Positions 24,851-36,963 are shown, numbered from the stretch's first letter. The stretch: 64,000 bases of DNA from Aegilops tauschii subsp. strangulata (GCF_002575655.3 NC_053037.3:501588544-501652543), one strand, 5' to 3'. Numbers and translations are program-made. Notes: generated from the letters alone by a model not told the origin.

Positions 24851-26290
24851 GACAACCACAACCCCCGCCAGGACTGGCGCGGTCAGCCCCGTGAAGACCG
24901 CTGGTAGGGCCAACCTCACGATGGCCCCTGGAGGGACCAACCTCGTGAGGACCGTCCTCAGGGCAACGCCGGCCTCCCTCCGCTGCCGCCGCCAAGAAGG
25001 AATGATGACCACCGCCAAGATGATGGGGTTGGGGCCTTCCAAGAGCCTCGCGCCATTGCCTGCATCCTGGGTGGTGCTCAGCCCCCGCCTCTCATCCCAT
25101 CTTCAAGAAGTTCGCTTGTGAGGTGAACGAGGCCCTCCCCAAGCTCAAGGCGCCGCGTCCCCTCAGGTGGTCCAAGTATGCCATCACTTCCGACTCTACA
25201 GATCAGCTCAAGTGTTCAGCCACCACTGGTGCGCTCCCGATCCTCTGCTCGCCGACCATCACCAACGTGCTCCTCACTAAGACACTCATCGATGGTGGCG
25301 TGGGGCTAAACTTCCTCTCCGTCGAGACGTTTGAGACGCTCCAGGTGCCCTACGACTAGCTCCTCCCCACCAAGCCTTTCTCAGGGGCGTGACCGACAGC
25401 TCCACCGTCCCCATAGGGCTGATTCGTCTCCCCGTCACCTTCGGCAAGCGCGACAACTACCACACCGAGCTCATCAACTTTGACGTCGCCCACATCCGCC
25501 TCCCGTACAATGCCATCCTCGGGTATCCAGCCATCGCCAAGTTCATGTCAGCGACTCACCACGACTACAATGTTCTCAAGATGCCAGGAAGCGGCGGCAT
25601 CATCACGGTCGCCTGCGACGAGAAGGATGCGGTGTGCTCCCTCGAGTGTGACTACCAGGCCGCAGCAGTTGAGAACGCCGATGACGGGGGCGCCATCCGT
25701 CCTCCAGAGATGATCCCCAAGAAGAAGAAGCAGCTCCTCCTCAGGCGCCGTCAGGAGGCTGGGGCGTCCGATGATCAGGCCCCAGGTCCTGCACCCACTG
25801 CTGGGGTGCCTTTCTCTCCCGCATAGGAAGGCGCGCCTGGTGCCCTCTTAGGATGGGCTCGGGGGCTCTCGTCTGGAGGGCCTCTGACCTGGTCAGTGTC
25901 ACGAGGGAGGCGTTCAAGCACCATGTGAAGGCGTGCTTTAATGCGTGCTAAGCAAGGCGCGGGGCGCGAGGCGACAGGCGCTCAGGAGTTCATCACCAAG
26001 GCGATCGAGGAGCTTTAGGAGGTGCGAGCCATGCGTGGGGAGCGTTGCCCTGCATCACCCAATGCAGTTGTCGCCCCTAACACGAGTGGCGAGCTGCGCG
26101 TCTGCGTCAACATCGCAAGCCTCAATAGGGCTGCTTCTCCTGAGCTCTTCTGGCCGTCCCACATTGGCCGGTGTGGAGGCCACCCCCACAGCTACGTCTG
26201 CATGCCGTTCGGCCTACCGGGCGCAGCTGCCTCGCACCAGCGCTACATGCGGGGCGTTCTGGCAGCTCGCGAGGCCAGGCGCTAGGCGGT
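24851..26290 (+). pseudogene. pol: gypsy pol remnant: protease and partial RT
   Basis: Protease: TLIDGGVGLNFLSVETF near 25285 (active-site triplet DGG instead of the usual D-S/T-G) and LPYNAILGYPAI near 25500, in two frames with a break at about 25357-25390. RT: GELRVCVNIASLN near 26090, then YVCMPFGLPGAA near 26193; the stretch between, including the catalytic YxDD region, is missing. Homology ends near 26290, where a different sequence begins, so the 3' half of the element is lost. Confidence 0.8.
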
Positions 26291-26673
26291 CCTGACGGAG
26301 GACGACAATACCCAGGGAAATTATGCCTAAATTAGCAAGCGATGTTCAATTATGCAATGATGTGGATGAAGACAATACCTAGGGAAATTTCCACCAAAAT
26401 TTGAGTTATCAAACTCATCCCATGTGCGTAAAGCAGAAGAATCGTTTGCGATGCACACAATCATTCAAAGTGAATGGTGTCCGGCGGCACCGCACGCAAA
26501 GTTTCCCACCACATTTCGAAATTTTTGGCCTACCGCCGAAATATCTACCCCCTTCCCCACCCCCTTTTCTCCCCGACCACAAGTCTTATTTCCCCTGGTT
26601 CCTCCTACCTTCCTTCCGAAGCTATAGCCGCTTCCTCGCTCTCGCCGTCTCGCATCCTACAGCCGGGGTCGCC
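26291..26673 (+). other. upstream region of the zinc-finger gene
   Basis: Contains the short duplication gacaataccyagggaaatt (about 26304 and 26371), then a gene-like 5' region with C/T-rich leader before the start codon at 26674. I see no clear TATA box. Probably part of an older CACTA element. Confidence 0.45.
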
Positions 26674-28041
26674 ATGGTCTTCAGCAATGACCTCTCCGGC
26701 GGTTCCTCCTCCTCCGATGACTCTTTCACCACCCGGGTATGCATCTCTTCTCTCTCTTGGGTTATGACTTGGAATGAATTATTTTAACCAAGCGGTAGAT
26801 TTGAGTCATTTCTTCCTCTTGTAGCTCCCTAGGACCATCAGTTGCAACGAATGCAGTGGGGTGGCTGAAGATCTGCCTGCTCGTTGTCGCCATCAATATC
26901 CATGCTTGAAGTTAGCTGCGTTTGAATCTGTGGACAGTGGGAGGATGTTTGTGGCATGTGCAGAGAAGGTTAGCCGCACTTTCGTTATTACAAATCATTT
27001 GTTAGATGTGATTCAGACACTGCCACTGTGCTATGTTATTCTGGATGTTAAGACAGTGTCACAGTTTGTACCTAAAAATGTTGCCATCTCATCAGCGGTG
27101 CCAATAGAAAATTATTTGGCACCACTTCAGCAGTTTGTGCAGCCAACTTTAGTCCACACATCCGAGCAGCCAAGCAGTAAAATACTAAATCTTTATGGCA
27201 CGAAGGAACTGGGCATCTGAGCAACTAGGTGCTCTGGGGTCCAGTTCCCTGATTTGTTTCGGCTCCATCGGCTCGCCAGTGTAGGGCACCGGTGCCAAAT
27301 GTGGCAACAGTTGTCTTGACACTGGTTTTGGCATACATAGTGGACGGCCTTAGTGCTATTAGTCCCATGTTACTAAATTTGTGCATGTACACACGTGTTA
27401 GTATCAATTTGATGTCATCCAAACACTGTCGCTATGATGTTGCAGTTATATTTAGCTTCCTCATAAAATGTTCGATTTGTTATTTGTAGTACATGACTAA
27501 GAACTTGTAGCGTTGTTGTAGTTAATTAGAGCTTCTGATGTTTCAGAATTTGGTTGTTATCTCAGTAGCAATTAATTCACTTGCACATTGATCTTTTCGA
27601 GAAGATATATCATAATTAACTTGTTTCTTCAGTTTTTCAAAATATGTATTTGGTGATTTTCTATGTTGCTAGGAACCCATTTCCCCTACAATTGTTACTG
27701 GTCTAGTTTTAAATATTATAGGATGAATGGAAGTGTTCTTACCTGGAGTGGGTTGATCAAGAGTTGCCACAGTCTTTGAAGATGTGCCTAGCAAAGCGCT
27801 GGAGCACGTATGAGGAAGAGACCAGAGGTAGGCTTAAAGAAAGTGTTGTCAACGCTGAAGAATATTTCAAGATGCGAGAAAAAAGAGGAAGACGGAGAAT
27901 GAGCTCACATTTTTTAAATTAGACTTTGCTAAGATGGTGTTAGCGAAGGAGGAGGCACTTTACCAGTTTGTTAGTGCAAAACAGGTTCTTACTGAACTGA
28001 AAGCAGAGGTGGATAAGACGAGCCTCGATGATCTCGATTAG
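26674..28041 (+). CDS. GRF-type zinc-finger protein with coiled-coil tail, likely transposon-borne (one frameshift)
   Basis: Proposed exons: 26674-26736, 26825-26968, 27722-28041, all with GT-AG introns in phase 0. Exon 1 is Ser-rich. Exon 2 has CNEC (residues 28-31), then SGRMFVAC, matching the GRF motif G-R-x-F-x-x-C. Exon 3 starts with a Trp-containing EWKCSYLEWVD, fitting the last zinc ligand and aromatic residues of GRF fingers, then a Lys/Glu-rich helix. A one-base indel in the A-run at 27879-27884 shifts frame; after it the sequence is open to TAG at 28039. GRF fingers bind single-stranded nucleic acid in characterised proteins; the role here is unknown. The 26969-27721 intron splits the finger. 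Confidence 0.55.
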
Positions 28042-28803
28042 GGAAATGAATATATTGTTCTAATATTATTCTTATGAAGGTGAACTAGCTATATGTTGTA
28101 CTGTGCTATTTTGAGGTAGCTATCGTACTGTGATGTTAAAATATATTTATGTGCCTGATATGAAATTGGCAAACAACTGTTCGATATGAAATGTGAATTT
28201 GCACAATACTGGAATTATTAATTGTAAACTAATAAACCTGCTAAATGGGTCATGGAACATTGCAAACGGTTTTAGCAGTAAAAGCGGTTGTGATGGATAG
28301 CCCAATGTCATACAAATTTCTTCATAAAATTGTGTGTGATGTAGTTGAATAAAAGCAAACGGTTAACCGAGGCACAGCGTGTGTGATCGTTACACCTATC
28401 ACACACGAGGCTATACATAAAACTGTGTGGGATGTATATACGAATGGAAACGTTTTCCCTTGATTGACTGTGTGGGATGTATATACGAACGGAAACATAC
28501 TTCTTGGATTGACCGTGTGGGATGTACATAAGAACGGAAACGTGCTTCTTGGATTCACTGTGTGGGATGTACATAAGAACGGAAACGTATTCCTTGGATC
28601 GACTATGTGTAATGTACATACAAACGGAAACGTTTGTCTGGGACTGACTGTGTGGGATGTACTTAGGACCGGAACTGATTGGGCTTGTATAATTGTATTT
28701 GATCGCTCGCCCGTCGCACACGGTCTCATTTTGCCTAGCGTGTGTAACCGGAGGGCCTAACCTCGACTGTTTCCGGGTCGTGTGGGAAGGACCCCCGTAT
28801 CGC
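28042..28803 (+). mobile_element. 3' flank and subterminal part of an older CACTA-like element
   Basis: After the zinc-finger gene, AT-rich sequence gives way to segments with cacacacg and aaacggtta words and a 45-bp tandem array (28423-28692), then the first half of segment S (about 28762-28803). It breaks abruptly into LTR sequence at about 28804. CACTA ends commonly carry such subterminal repeats. Confidence 0.5.
28423..28692 (+). repeat. 45-bp tandem repeat, six copies
   Basis: Units start CTGTGTGGGATGTAYATA and variants at 28423, 28468, 28513, 28558, 28603 and 28648: exactly 45 bp each. Because 45 is a multiple of three, a minus-strand frame stays open across the array and reads as 15-residue repeats (YIPHSQSKKYVSV-like); I regard that as a by-product, not a gene. 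Confidence 0.95.
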
Positions 28804-30123
28804 CGCATGTATCAAGACCGGGATTTGTCAGTCCATGTGACGGAGAGATTTCTCTGGCCCCTCTCGGTAATACAACATCATAAGAAGCTTCATGTGACTA
28901 ATGAGTTTAGTCACAAGATCTTGTATTACTGAACGAGTAAAGTGACTTGCCGGTAACGAGCTTGAACTAGGTATGGAGATACCAACGATCGAATCTCGGG
29001 CAAGTAACAAATCGCCGAACAAAGGGAATTCCTTACGAGATTGACTGAATCCTTGACACCATGGTTCAACCGATAAAGATCTTTGTTGCATATGTAGGAA
29101 TAAATATGGGCATTAAGATCCCGCTATTGATTATTGATCGGAGAGGAGTCTCGGTCATGTCTGCATGTTCCCGAACCCGTAGGGTCGCACGCTTAACGTT
29201 CGGTAGCGCTAGGGTACTGTTGGGATATTAATAGTGGAAAGTCAGAAGGTTGTTTGGAGTCCAGAGTGAGATCTAGGACATCACGAGGAGCTCTAGTATG
29301 GTCCGGAGGTAAAGATTCATATATGGAAAGTTGTTTTCGGGGTTTCGAAAAAAGTTTGGGTTTTTTGGGTATTGCACCGAGAAAGTTCTAGAAGGTTCCG
29401 GAGTGGGCCCACCTGCATGGGGGACCCATATGAACGTGGGTAGTGGGGAAAGTCCCCACAACCCTGGTCTAGGCGCACCAGGGTCCTCCCTTAAAAGCAA
29501 TAATATCATATCCCGAATGGATAAGATCATGATCCCTAAAAATGGGGATAGTGATCTGTGGGGAAGGAAAGGATGGATCTTCCTCCCCCTTTGACCAACG
29601 ACCCTAGGGCGTTGGAGGGCAAGCCACCATCCCCCTCCAAGCCTATATAAAGCTGGGGACTCGTTGGGGGCAGCCCCCCTTTGACCCTTGCCCATTACCT
29701 CTCCCAACTCCTCCCACGTTTCACCGATACGCGCTTGGTGAAGCCCTGCAGGAATTCTATCGCCACCACCACCACTTCGTCGTGTTGGTTCCGATCTCAT
29801 CTACCTCCTCTCCACCACCACCACGTCATCGTGTTGGTTCCAATCTCATCTACCTCCTCTCCCTCCCTTGCTGGGTCAACAAGGAGAGCACTCCATCGAG
29901 CTGAACATGTGCTAATCTCGGAGATGTCGTCCGTTCGGCACTAGATCGGATTGGATCATGAAGAGTACGACTACATCAACGCGTTACGACGCTAACGGTT
30001 TTCGGTCTACAAGGGTATGTAGACACACTCTCCTCTCATAGCTATGCATATCGTAGATTGGATCTAGGGTGTTTCGTAGGATTTTTTTGATTTTCATGCT
30101 TCGTTCCCCATCATCGCCCAACA
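28804..30123 (+). mobile_element. BARE1/Angela-like copia LTR, 3' part
   Basis: About 1.3 kb beginning atgtatcaagaccgggattt, with ggtaatacaacatca, cttgccggtaacgag and gatctacaaggg-like words typical of this LTR group, TATATAA at 29644-29650 and an end CCCAACA at 30123. The 5' part is missing, and no copia primer site follows, so it is a truncated LTR. Short open frames within it are not genes. Confidence 0.7.
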
Positions 30124-30508
30124 ATAATTTGTCCACCCACCGTATGCTATTTTTATGAGAGAGAAACCTCTAGTGAAAACTATGGCCTCCAGGTCTATCC
30201 TAATCAAATTACAAAAACCAAAAATACATTGCTGCAATTTTCTTTCTTTTATTTTACTTTGCAATTTATCTATGTACTAGTATCAAATTTAATCCTTGAA
30301 ATTAACAAGTACAAGGGGATTGATGACCCCCTTGCCCGCATTGGGTGCAAGTATTTGCTCTTGCGTGTGTAGGTACTGTTGACGAGCGCTTGCATGAGTC
30401 TCCTATGGGTTCAATTACCTTCTTTCTATACTAAGGGAAATTCTATCCACTACTATATTTCTTCACCCTTCCTCTTTGGGGAAAATCTCAATGCACCTCA
30501 CAACTAGC
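30124..30508 (+). mobile_element. gypsy leader fragment (probable)
   Basis: Non-coding sequence with acctctagtgaaaactatgg and cttcctctttggggaaaatc, which resemble the leader between LTR and gag of a common Triticeae gypsy family. No ORF. It ends at the CACTA insertion. Confidence 0.45.
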
Positions 30509-30511
30509 AAC
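30509..30511. repeat. target-site duplication of the large CACTA element
   Basis: AAC here and at 63678-63680. Three-base duplications are diagnostic of CACTA insertion; a three-base match alone is weak, but it coincides with matching termini. Confidence 0.8.
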
Positions 30512-30536
30512 CACTAAAAAAAAGACACATCCGTGA
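30512..30536 (+). repeat. left terminal inverted repeat of the CACTA element
   Basis: CACTA, seven A, GACACAT, CCGTGA. The partner is 63652-63677 read in reverse complement (CACTAC, seven A, TACACTT, CCGTGA). Confidence 0.88.
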
Positions 30537-31019
30537 CATTTTGGGCTGAATTTTTTTTCTGTCATACATATGACACTTCTGTGACGATAATTGTGACAAA
30601 ACCCGGTATCATCATAGATGTGGTGGGCTCCTACTTCTATGACAAAAAATCATGACAGAAAATGGGCTTTTCGTCCTGGGCGGGCCGGAGACGCAGCTGC
30701 ATGACATTCTTTGGGCCGTCCATGACGGAAAAAACCGTGGTAGAAGCGAGAATGAGGAAAATTTCGGGGAGTTCCCGGTTACGGTGGGAGGTCGGGGGCC
30801 GAGCGATGCATGTTTCTCTCGTACACGTACGCGCGTGTGTGCGAGGCGTTTGCTCTATCTGAACCCGAGCGAGGCGTTGGGCTCTAACTGAACCCGAGCG
30901 ATTGCACTGCAGGCTACGCGTTACTGAACCCGAGCGATCGATCGATGGCTGTTAACTGAACCCGATCGAGCGATTCCTTTGCTACTGCTGCTAACTGAAG
31001 CCGATCGGTGCTGCCTCTG
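30537..31019 (+). other. left subterminal zone, first part
   Basis: Contains repeated TGTGACR/CATGACR words on both strands (ctgtcatacatatgacacttctgtgacg), as on the far right end (63480-63650). These are candidate TNPA-binding sites by analogy with En/Spm. Then acccgagcga repeats at 30863, 30892, 30928. No gene. Confidence 0.55.
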
Positions 31020-31369
31020 GGATGAACAGTGAGCGTTGCGGTGGGGGGGGGGGTGGATGAACAGTGAGCGGTGGCCTTGCCTCTGGATGAACAGGACACC
31101 GTGGTGTGGAGGGCTGGATGAATAGTAGACAGTGGAGGGGTGCCCGTGGAGGGGTGGTTGAACAGGACCCCGTGGTGTGGAGGGCTGGATGAACAGTAGA
31201 CGGTGGAGGGGTGCCCGCGGAGGGGTGGTTGAAATGTAGCTGTGGAGTAGCGCGCGGTGGAGGCTGGATGAACAGGAGCCCGTGGAGGCTGGAGGAGGTC
31301 GACGGTAGCCCGTGGAGGCTGGAGGAGGTCGACGGTGGAGATGAACAGTATCCCGTGGAGTCCCGTTTT
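31020..31369 (+). repeat. GATGAACAG repeat cluster in the left subterminal zone
   Basis: GATGAACAG or near variants recur at about 31021, 31056, 31086, 31118, 31153, 31186, 31264 and 31339 between GTGGAGG-rich words. A G-run (31043-31053) lies inside. Long minus-strand frames here are repeat artefacts. Confidence 0.85.
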
Positions 31370-31735
31370 GCGGTACGCCACACCCCTCCTGATGAATAGG
31401 ACCCTCGTTTCGACCGTAGGAGGTCTGTTTCATCCGTTTTGCGGTACGCCACACCCCTCCCGATCAACAGGACCCCCGTTTCGACCGTAGGAGGTCCGTT
31501 TCGTCCGTTTTGTGGTACGCCACACCCCTCCCGATCAACAGGGCCCCCGTTTCGACCGTAGGAGGTCTGTTTCGTCCGGTTTGCGGTACACCAGACCCCT
31601 CCCGATGAACAGGATCCCGTTTCGAACGTGGCCGGTCGAACACAAGGCCGTTTCCTTCGTTCTGCGGTACGCCAGGCCTTGTTTCCATCGCCTGTTCCGT
31701 CCAAGCCCTCCCGATGAACACGACCACGCATTTTG
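31370..31735 (+). repeat. 71-bp tandem repeat in the left subterminal zone
   Basis: GCGGTAC (or GTGGTAC) recurs at 31370, 31441, 31512, 31583 and 31664: three intervals of exactly 71 bp, then 81 bp. The unit includes CCCCCGTTTCGACCGTAGG and CCACACCCCTCCCGAT. Confidence 0.93.
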
Positions 31736-32105
31736 TTCCGACCCAGCCGGTTGGCTCCCACGCGTTCCGTTGCCTCCCGATGAACACGACGCATTCCGTT
31801 GCCTCCCCATGAACATGACGCATTCCATTGCCTCCCCATGAACACGACGACGACGCTGTTTCTCCGTTCCGACCCAGCCATGTAAACGAGCCCTCGCCGT
31901 ACATATGCGCGAGTAGGCGTTCGAGACCCCGCCCGTATGTACACATACGTGGCCGTATTTTCTTTCTTGCACCCTGGCCGTTGTACGTACGTATACATGC
32001 TCCGTGCGCGCCTCTACTACGACACGTGCGCGCCTCTACATCCACCAGTATATATGTACGTATACGTTCGTCACCAGAATGACAACGCTACATACGCTTC
32101 GACCA

Positions 32106-35100
32106 GGTGGGTCCCGACTATCAGGCACTTCCTTGCGTGCGAAGATGTAGCTGGTGGGTCCCAGCAGTCAGGGGGGCGAATCGTTTTGTTTTTTTTTGCC
32201 CGGACGCACTTCCTTGCGTGCGAAGGTGTAGCTGGTGGGTCCCAGCAGTCAGGGGGGAAACGTTTTTTTCACGAAATACGGTGGCCCGTCCGGTTGGTCC
32301 CCTTTGTCAGGTGGAGGAATAATTATTTTGCGCGTAATAAGGAGGCACTTCCTTTCTGCGGCCGTGGACCCAGCTGTCAGCGTCTCCACGCACAGTACTC
32401 TTCCGATGGAAGTCGGTCGTTGACCATATTGACCACGCCGAGCCGACAGCACCACGGCGGTGGACGACGGCGAGGCCTAGGAAGGGGACGACACGGAGGA
32501 AGGGAAGACTCGGCAGTTGTTTCCCACGCGGAGGGGAGTACGACTGTACGAGGGTTTACTGGTTAGTCCGCCATCGCCGGAGAATAACAGCAGGTGTGGG
32601 TGAGTAGAGGGATGGCTAGGCCAGCGATGGGAGTACGGTGGGGTGGTGAGGCCTGTGCGGCAGCACAGCCGGTCGCGGGGAGGAGGGGGCAGGCAGTCCC
32701 GCCAGCGCTTTTTTGAGCGGCTGGAGCAGGAAGAGCAGAGATTGAAGAAGCACGATGGCCGTTGGATGGCGATCCAACAGTTAGTGCTTGTGCGTCAACC
32801 TTTTTTTGTAGGAAAGCCTCAAATCTGTGGAAAACAGTATACAGCTCATCTGCCATTATTTCTAATAATTTACAGCCCATTTGCTAATTCTTAAGGTTTT
32901 TTTTGGAGCCCATATTCTTTTTGTTAGCATTACAGCCCATATTGTGGCCACGGTTCAAAAATTATACGAAATTTTGCATATTTCGGTGCGGTCCGAACTG
33001 TTTTTAATCCCAAAGTTTTGACTCACATTCAAACTGATTTTTAAAATAAATGTATATCAATATAAAATCCAACAAATTCTGCACGCATAAAAATTAATGT
33101 AATTTAAAATCTTGAAATGAAAAAAAAGATATTTGAAACTAATTGCCGGTTTGATGTGTTTTAAAAATGTACAGCCCATTTCTCATTACTGATGGGCCAT
33201 TTTCTCGGCCAACCGAATGAAAGCTCTCCTCCTCTTGAAAGATTTCCAGCCCAACAGGCCTGACAAAGTGACTTACTTGGCAAATCACAAAAAAACTGGG
33301 CTGTGGCCGTGGACCCAGCTGTCAGCCTCTCCACGTACAGTACTCTTCCGATGGAAGTCATTCCTTGACCATGTTGACCACGCCGCGCGGAAAGCACCAT
33401 GGCGGTGGACGACGACGAGGCCTAGGAAGGGGATGACGCGGAGCCGGGGAAGACACGGCAGTGGAAGCCCGCGCGGAGAGGAGTACGAGGGTTCACTGGT
33501 TCGGCTGCGGTGTGACGCTGCCGTCGCCGCAGGGCCTGGCCAGCGGTGGGAATAGTAGGGGGCGGTGAGGCCTCTGCGGTAGCACAGCCGGCCACGGGAG
33601 GCAGGAGCATGCGGCACGACCGGCGCTGCTTTGGGCGGCTGGAGCAAGAAGACCAGAGGTTGAAGAAGCACTACGGCCGTTCGATGGACATCGTACGGTC
33701 ACTGGAGCTAGAATCGTTCATATTGACTAAGTTGACAAAGCCCATCGTCCCCGTCAACTTATTGGGCCCACAAGTCAGCCTCCCACCAAGGTGGGTCCCA
33801 GCTAGCCGGGGGAGTATTCATTTTTTTGTGCGTAATAAGGAGGCACTTCCGGTGGGTCCGAGCTGACAGCGGGGCGAACGTTTTTTTTGCGAAATACGGT
33901 GGCCCGTCCGATGGGTCCCAGCAGTCAGGGGGAAACGATTTTTTTTGCAAAATACTGGTGGCCTGTCCGGTGGGTCCCCGCTGTCAGGTGGAGGAATAAT
34001 TATTTTCCGCGTAATAAGGAGGCACTTCCTTGCGGCTGCCGTGGACCCAGCTGTCAGCCTCTCCACGTACAGTACTCTTCTGATGGAAGTCGGTCGTTGA
34101 CCACATTGACCATGCCGCGCCGAGAGCACCACGGCAGTTGACGACGGCGAGGCCTAGGAAGGGGACGACGCGGAGCCGAGCAAGACGCGACAGTGGATGC
34201 CCACGCGGAGAGGAGTACGAGCTTTCACTGGTTCGGCTGCGGTGTGAGGTTGCCGTCGCCACAGAATAACAGGGGGTGTGGGTGAGTGGAGGGATGGCCT
34301 GGCCAGTGGTGGGATTAGTATGGGGGCAGTGAGGCCTCCGCGGTAGCACAGCAGGCCACGGGAAGCAGGAGCAGGCGGCACGACCGGCGCTGCTTTGGGC
34401 AGCTGGAGCAAGAAGACCAGAGGTTGAAGAAGCACTATGGCCGTTGGATGAACATCATACGGTCACTGGAGTATTGACTAAGTTGACAAAGCCCTCCGTC
34501 CCCGTCAACTTAGTAGGCCCACAAGTTAGCCCAACAATATGGTCGGTCCCAGCTAGCAGGGGGGTATTCATTTTTTTGGGTGTAATAAGGAGGCACTTCC
34601 TTGCGTGCGAAGATATAGCTGGTCGGTCCGACCTGTCAGCGGGGGGGACGTTTTTTCACAAAAAACAGAGGCCCTTCCTGTGGGTCCTAGCTGTCAGGTG
34701 GAGGAATCATTATTTTGCGCGTAATAAGGAGGCATTTCCTTGCGTGCGGCCATGGACCCAGCTGTCAGCCTCTCCACGTATAGTCCACTTCCGATGGATG
34801 TCGTTCATTGACCACGTTGACCAGGCCGCGCCGAGAGCACCAGGGCGGTGGACGACGGCGAGGCCTAGGAAGGGAACGACATGGAGCCAAGGAATACTCG
34901 GCAGTTGTTTCCCACACGGAGGAGTACGAGGGTTTACTAGTTCGTCTGCCGTCGCCGGAGAATAACAGCATGTGTGGGTGAGTAGAGGGATGGCTAGGCC
35001 AGCGATGGGAGTACGGTGGGGCCGTGAGGCCTGCGCGGCAGCATAGCCGGCCGCGGGAGGAGGGAGCAGGCAGTCCCGCCGGCGCTTGTTTGAGCGGCTG

Positions 35101-36495
35101 GAGCATGAAGAGCAGAGATTGAAGAAGCCCGACAGCCGTTGGATGGACATCCAACAGTCACTGCTCTCGTGTGTGGACTAAGTTGACAGGGCGTTGCGTG
35201 TGCGTCAACCTTTTTTATGAAAGCATACGCGTCAACCTGTAGTAGGCGCACAAGTTAGCCTCAAATTTATGGAAAACAGCATACAACCCATCTGCCATTA
35301 TTTCTAATAATGTACAACCCATTTGCTAATTCTCAAGAATTTTTTTAGCCCATCTTCTTTTTGTTAGCATTACACCCCATATTGTGGCCACGGTGAAAAA
35401 GTATACGAAATTTTGCATATTTTGGTGCGGTCAACTGTTTTTAATCCAGAAATATCGATTCACATTCAAACTATTTTGAAAAAAAATATAAATATAAAAT
35501 CCAAATAATTGTCCACGCATAAAAATCAATGGAATTTAAGATCTTGTAATGAAAAAAAATTGAAACTAATTCCCGGTTTGATGTGTTTTAAAAATGTACA
35601 GCCCATTTCTGGGCAAACCGAATGAAACTCTCCTCGTCTTGAAAGATTTGCAGCCCAGCAGGGCCGATAAAGCAAGTAGGCCTTGTTTGGGTATTTCTTT
35701 TAAAAAATAAAACTGGGCTAGCCATTTTCAGCAAGAAAAAAACACAACTGGGCTCATGATGTGGTGAACATAAATAAAACCCTGGCTAGACGGGCCACAG
35801 CCCCCGCACAGCCCCATTGTTACCCTGATCTGTCGCTAAAACTAGTATAAATAAGAACTGCTTGTTCCTCAAAAAAAACTGCGCGACTTGCTGGGTCCCT
35901 GGTGTCAGCCGCTCTTAGTGTAATTCTCTCGTTTATTGACTACGTTGACAATGGCGTGAGCCCCAGATGTCCAACCATTAGGAGTTACCATATTTTTGGG
36001 CTTGTACTATAGAGGCACTTGCTTGCGTACTGCCATGACGCTGGTGGGTCCCTACTGTCATCCTCTCCACGTACAGTCATCTCCTTGTTCCTCTCGGTTG
36101 TTGACGACGTTGACAACGCAAGAGGGCGGCGCACCGCGCACGGCAAGCGAACCAAGGCCGCAAGGCAGAGGACGACGGCGAGGCCTCGGACGGAACAAAC
36201 AGGAGCCGTTGAAGATGCACCGGTACAGTCGCAAGCGGAGGGGAGTACGAGGGTTGACTGGTTCGGGAGGCGGGTGCGTGTTGGGGCTGACGTCGCCGGA
36301 GATTAACATGATGTGTGGGGGAATAGAGGGAGGGACTGGCCAACGTTGGAGGGTACGTACGGTAGGGCGGCGGAGGCGCGGCCAGCCATGGGAGGCGGGA
36401 GCAGGCGGAGCCGACGGGGTGGTTTGGTTTGGGCGGCTGGAGGAAGAAGAAGACAAGAGATAGAAGATATACGATAGATGTTGGATGTCAATCCA
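32106..36495 (+). repeat. higher-order repeat block of the left subterminal region
   Basis: A GC-rich module recognisable by CAGCTGTCAGCCTCTCCACG recurs near 32370, 33316, 34048 and 34759, with a diverged copy near 36050; each includes gttgaccacgttgaccacg, gacgacggcgaggccta and gcggctggagcaag words. An AT-rich module (about 32810-33260) reappears at about 35260-35670. So [GC module + AT module] is duplicated 2.4 kb apart with two extra GC modules between. Long open frames on both strands follow from the GC bias and are not genes. Confidence 0.88.
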
Positions 36496-36963
36496 ACGAC
36501 TGGTAGGCAGAATCGTTTGTTGACTGGCTAGGAAGTCGAAACCACCTTGGATAGGCTATTTCCTCGCGGGTCCCAAATGTCAGAATCCAAATCTATCACG
36601 GTCATGCAGCCTTTCCTATGAAAATTTACAGCCCATTTGATGTGCTAGTTCGAAATAAGTTTGTGGGTGCTGGTGGGGGCTAATCACTTGGCTTCTCTAA
36701 TGCACAGTGAGCTCAAGCAGCCGGCGAGAGTGATGTTATTTCCCTTGGTTGGGATTTGTTATAATATTTCACTCTAAATTAAACGAATGGCAAGCCATTT
36801 GCCTTGTTTCAATGAAAATATGACAGTCACAGCCGAGTTGAAAAGGGCAGGAACATCTAACTCCAGCTTACAAACTGTACAAAAGCACGAGGGTTAATTG
36901 TTCATCAGGTTTACAAAAAAACCAGATTAAAAAGGGCAACAACATCTAACTCTAGCATTGTTT
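36496..36963 (+). other. spacer before the F-box gene
   Basis: No gene. AT-rich, with the short repeat aacatctaactc (36853 and 36940). It probably includes the 3' UTR of the minus-strand F-box gene. Confidence 0.5.

Noticed and set aside
24509..25042. 177-codon minus-strand frame
   Set aside because: Antisense of the GC-rich gypsy gag; an open shadow frame of high-GC coding sequence.
26861..27220. 119-codon frame overlapping the zinc-finger exon
   Set aside because: Its second half reads through the GT donor at 26969 into the intron.
28423..28692. Evenly spaced repeats resembling a CRISPR array
   Set aside because: The units are contiguous 45-bp tandem repeats without unique spacers, in plant nuclear DNA.
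28308..28808. Minus-strand 166-codon frame with 15-residue repeats
   Set aside because: It is the translation of the exact 45-bp tandem array; two overlapping frames are equally open and there is no splice or promoter context.
30914..31998. Long minus-strand open frames (up to 335 codons) at the left end of the CACTA element
   Set aside because: They run across the GATGAACAG and 71-bp repeats, encode low-complexity Ser/Pro/His repeats in several frames at once, and have no domain. Repeat composition explains them.
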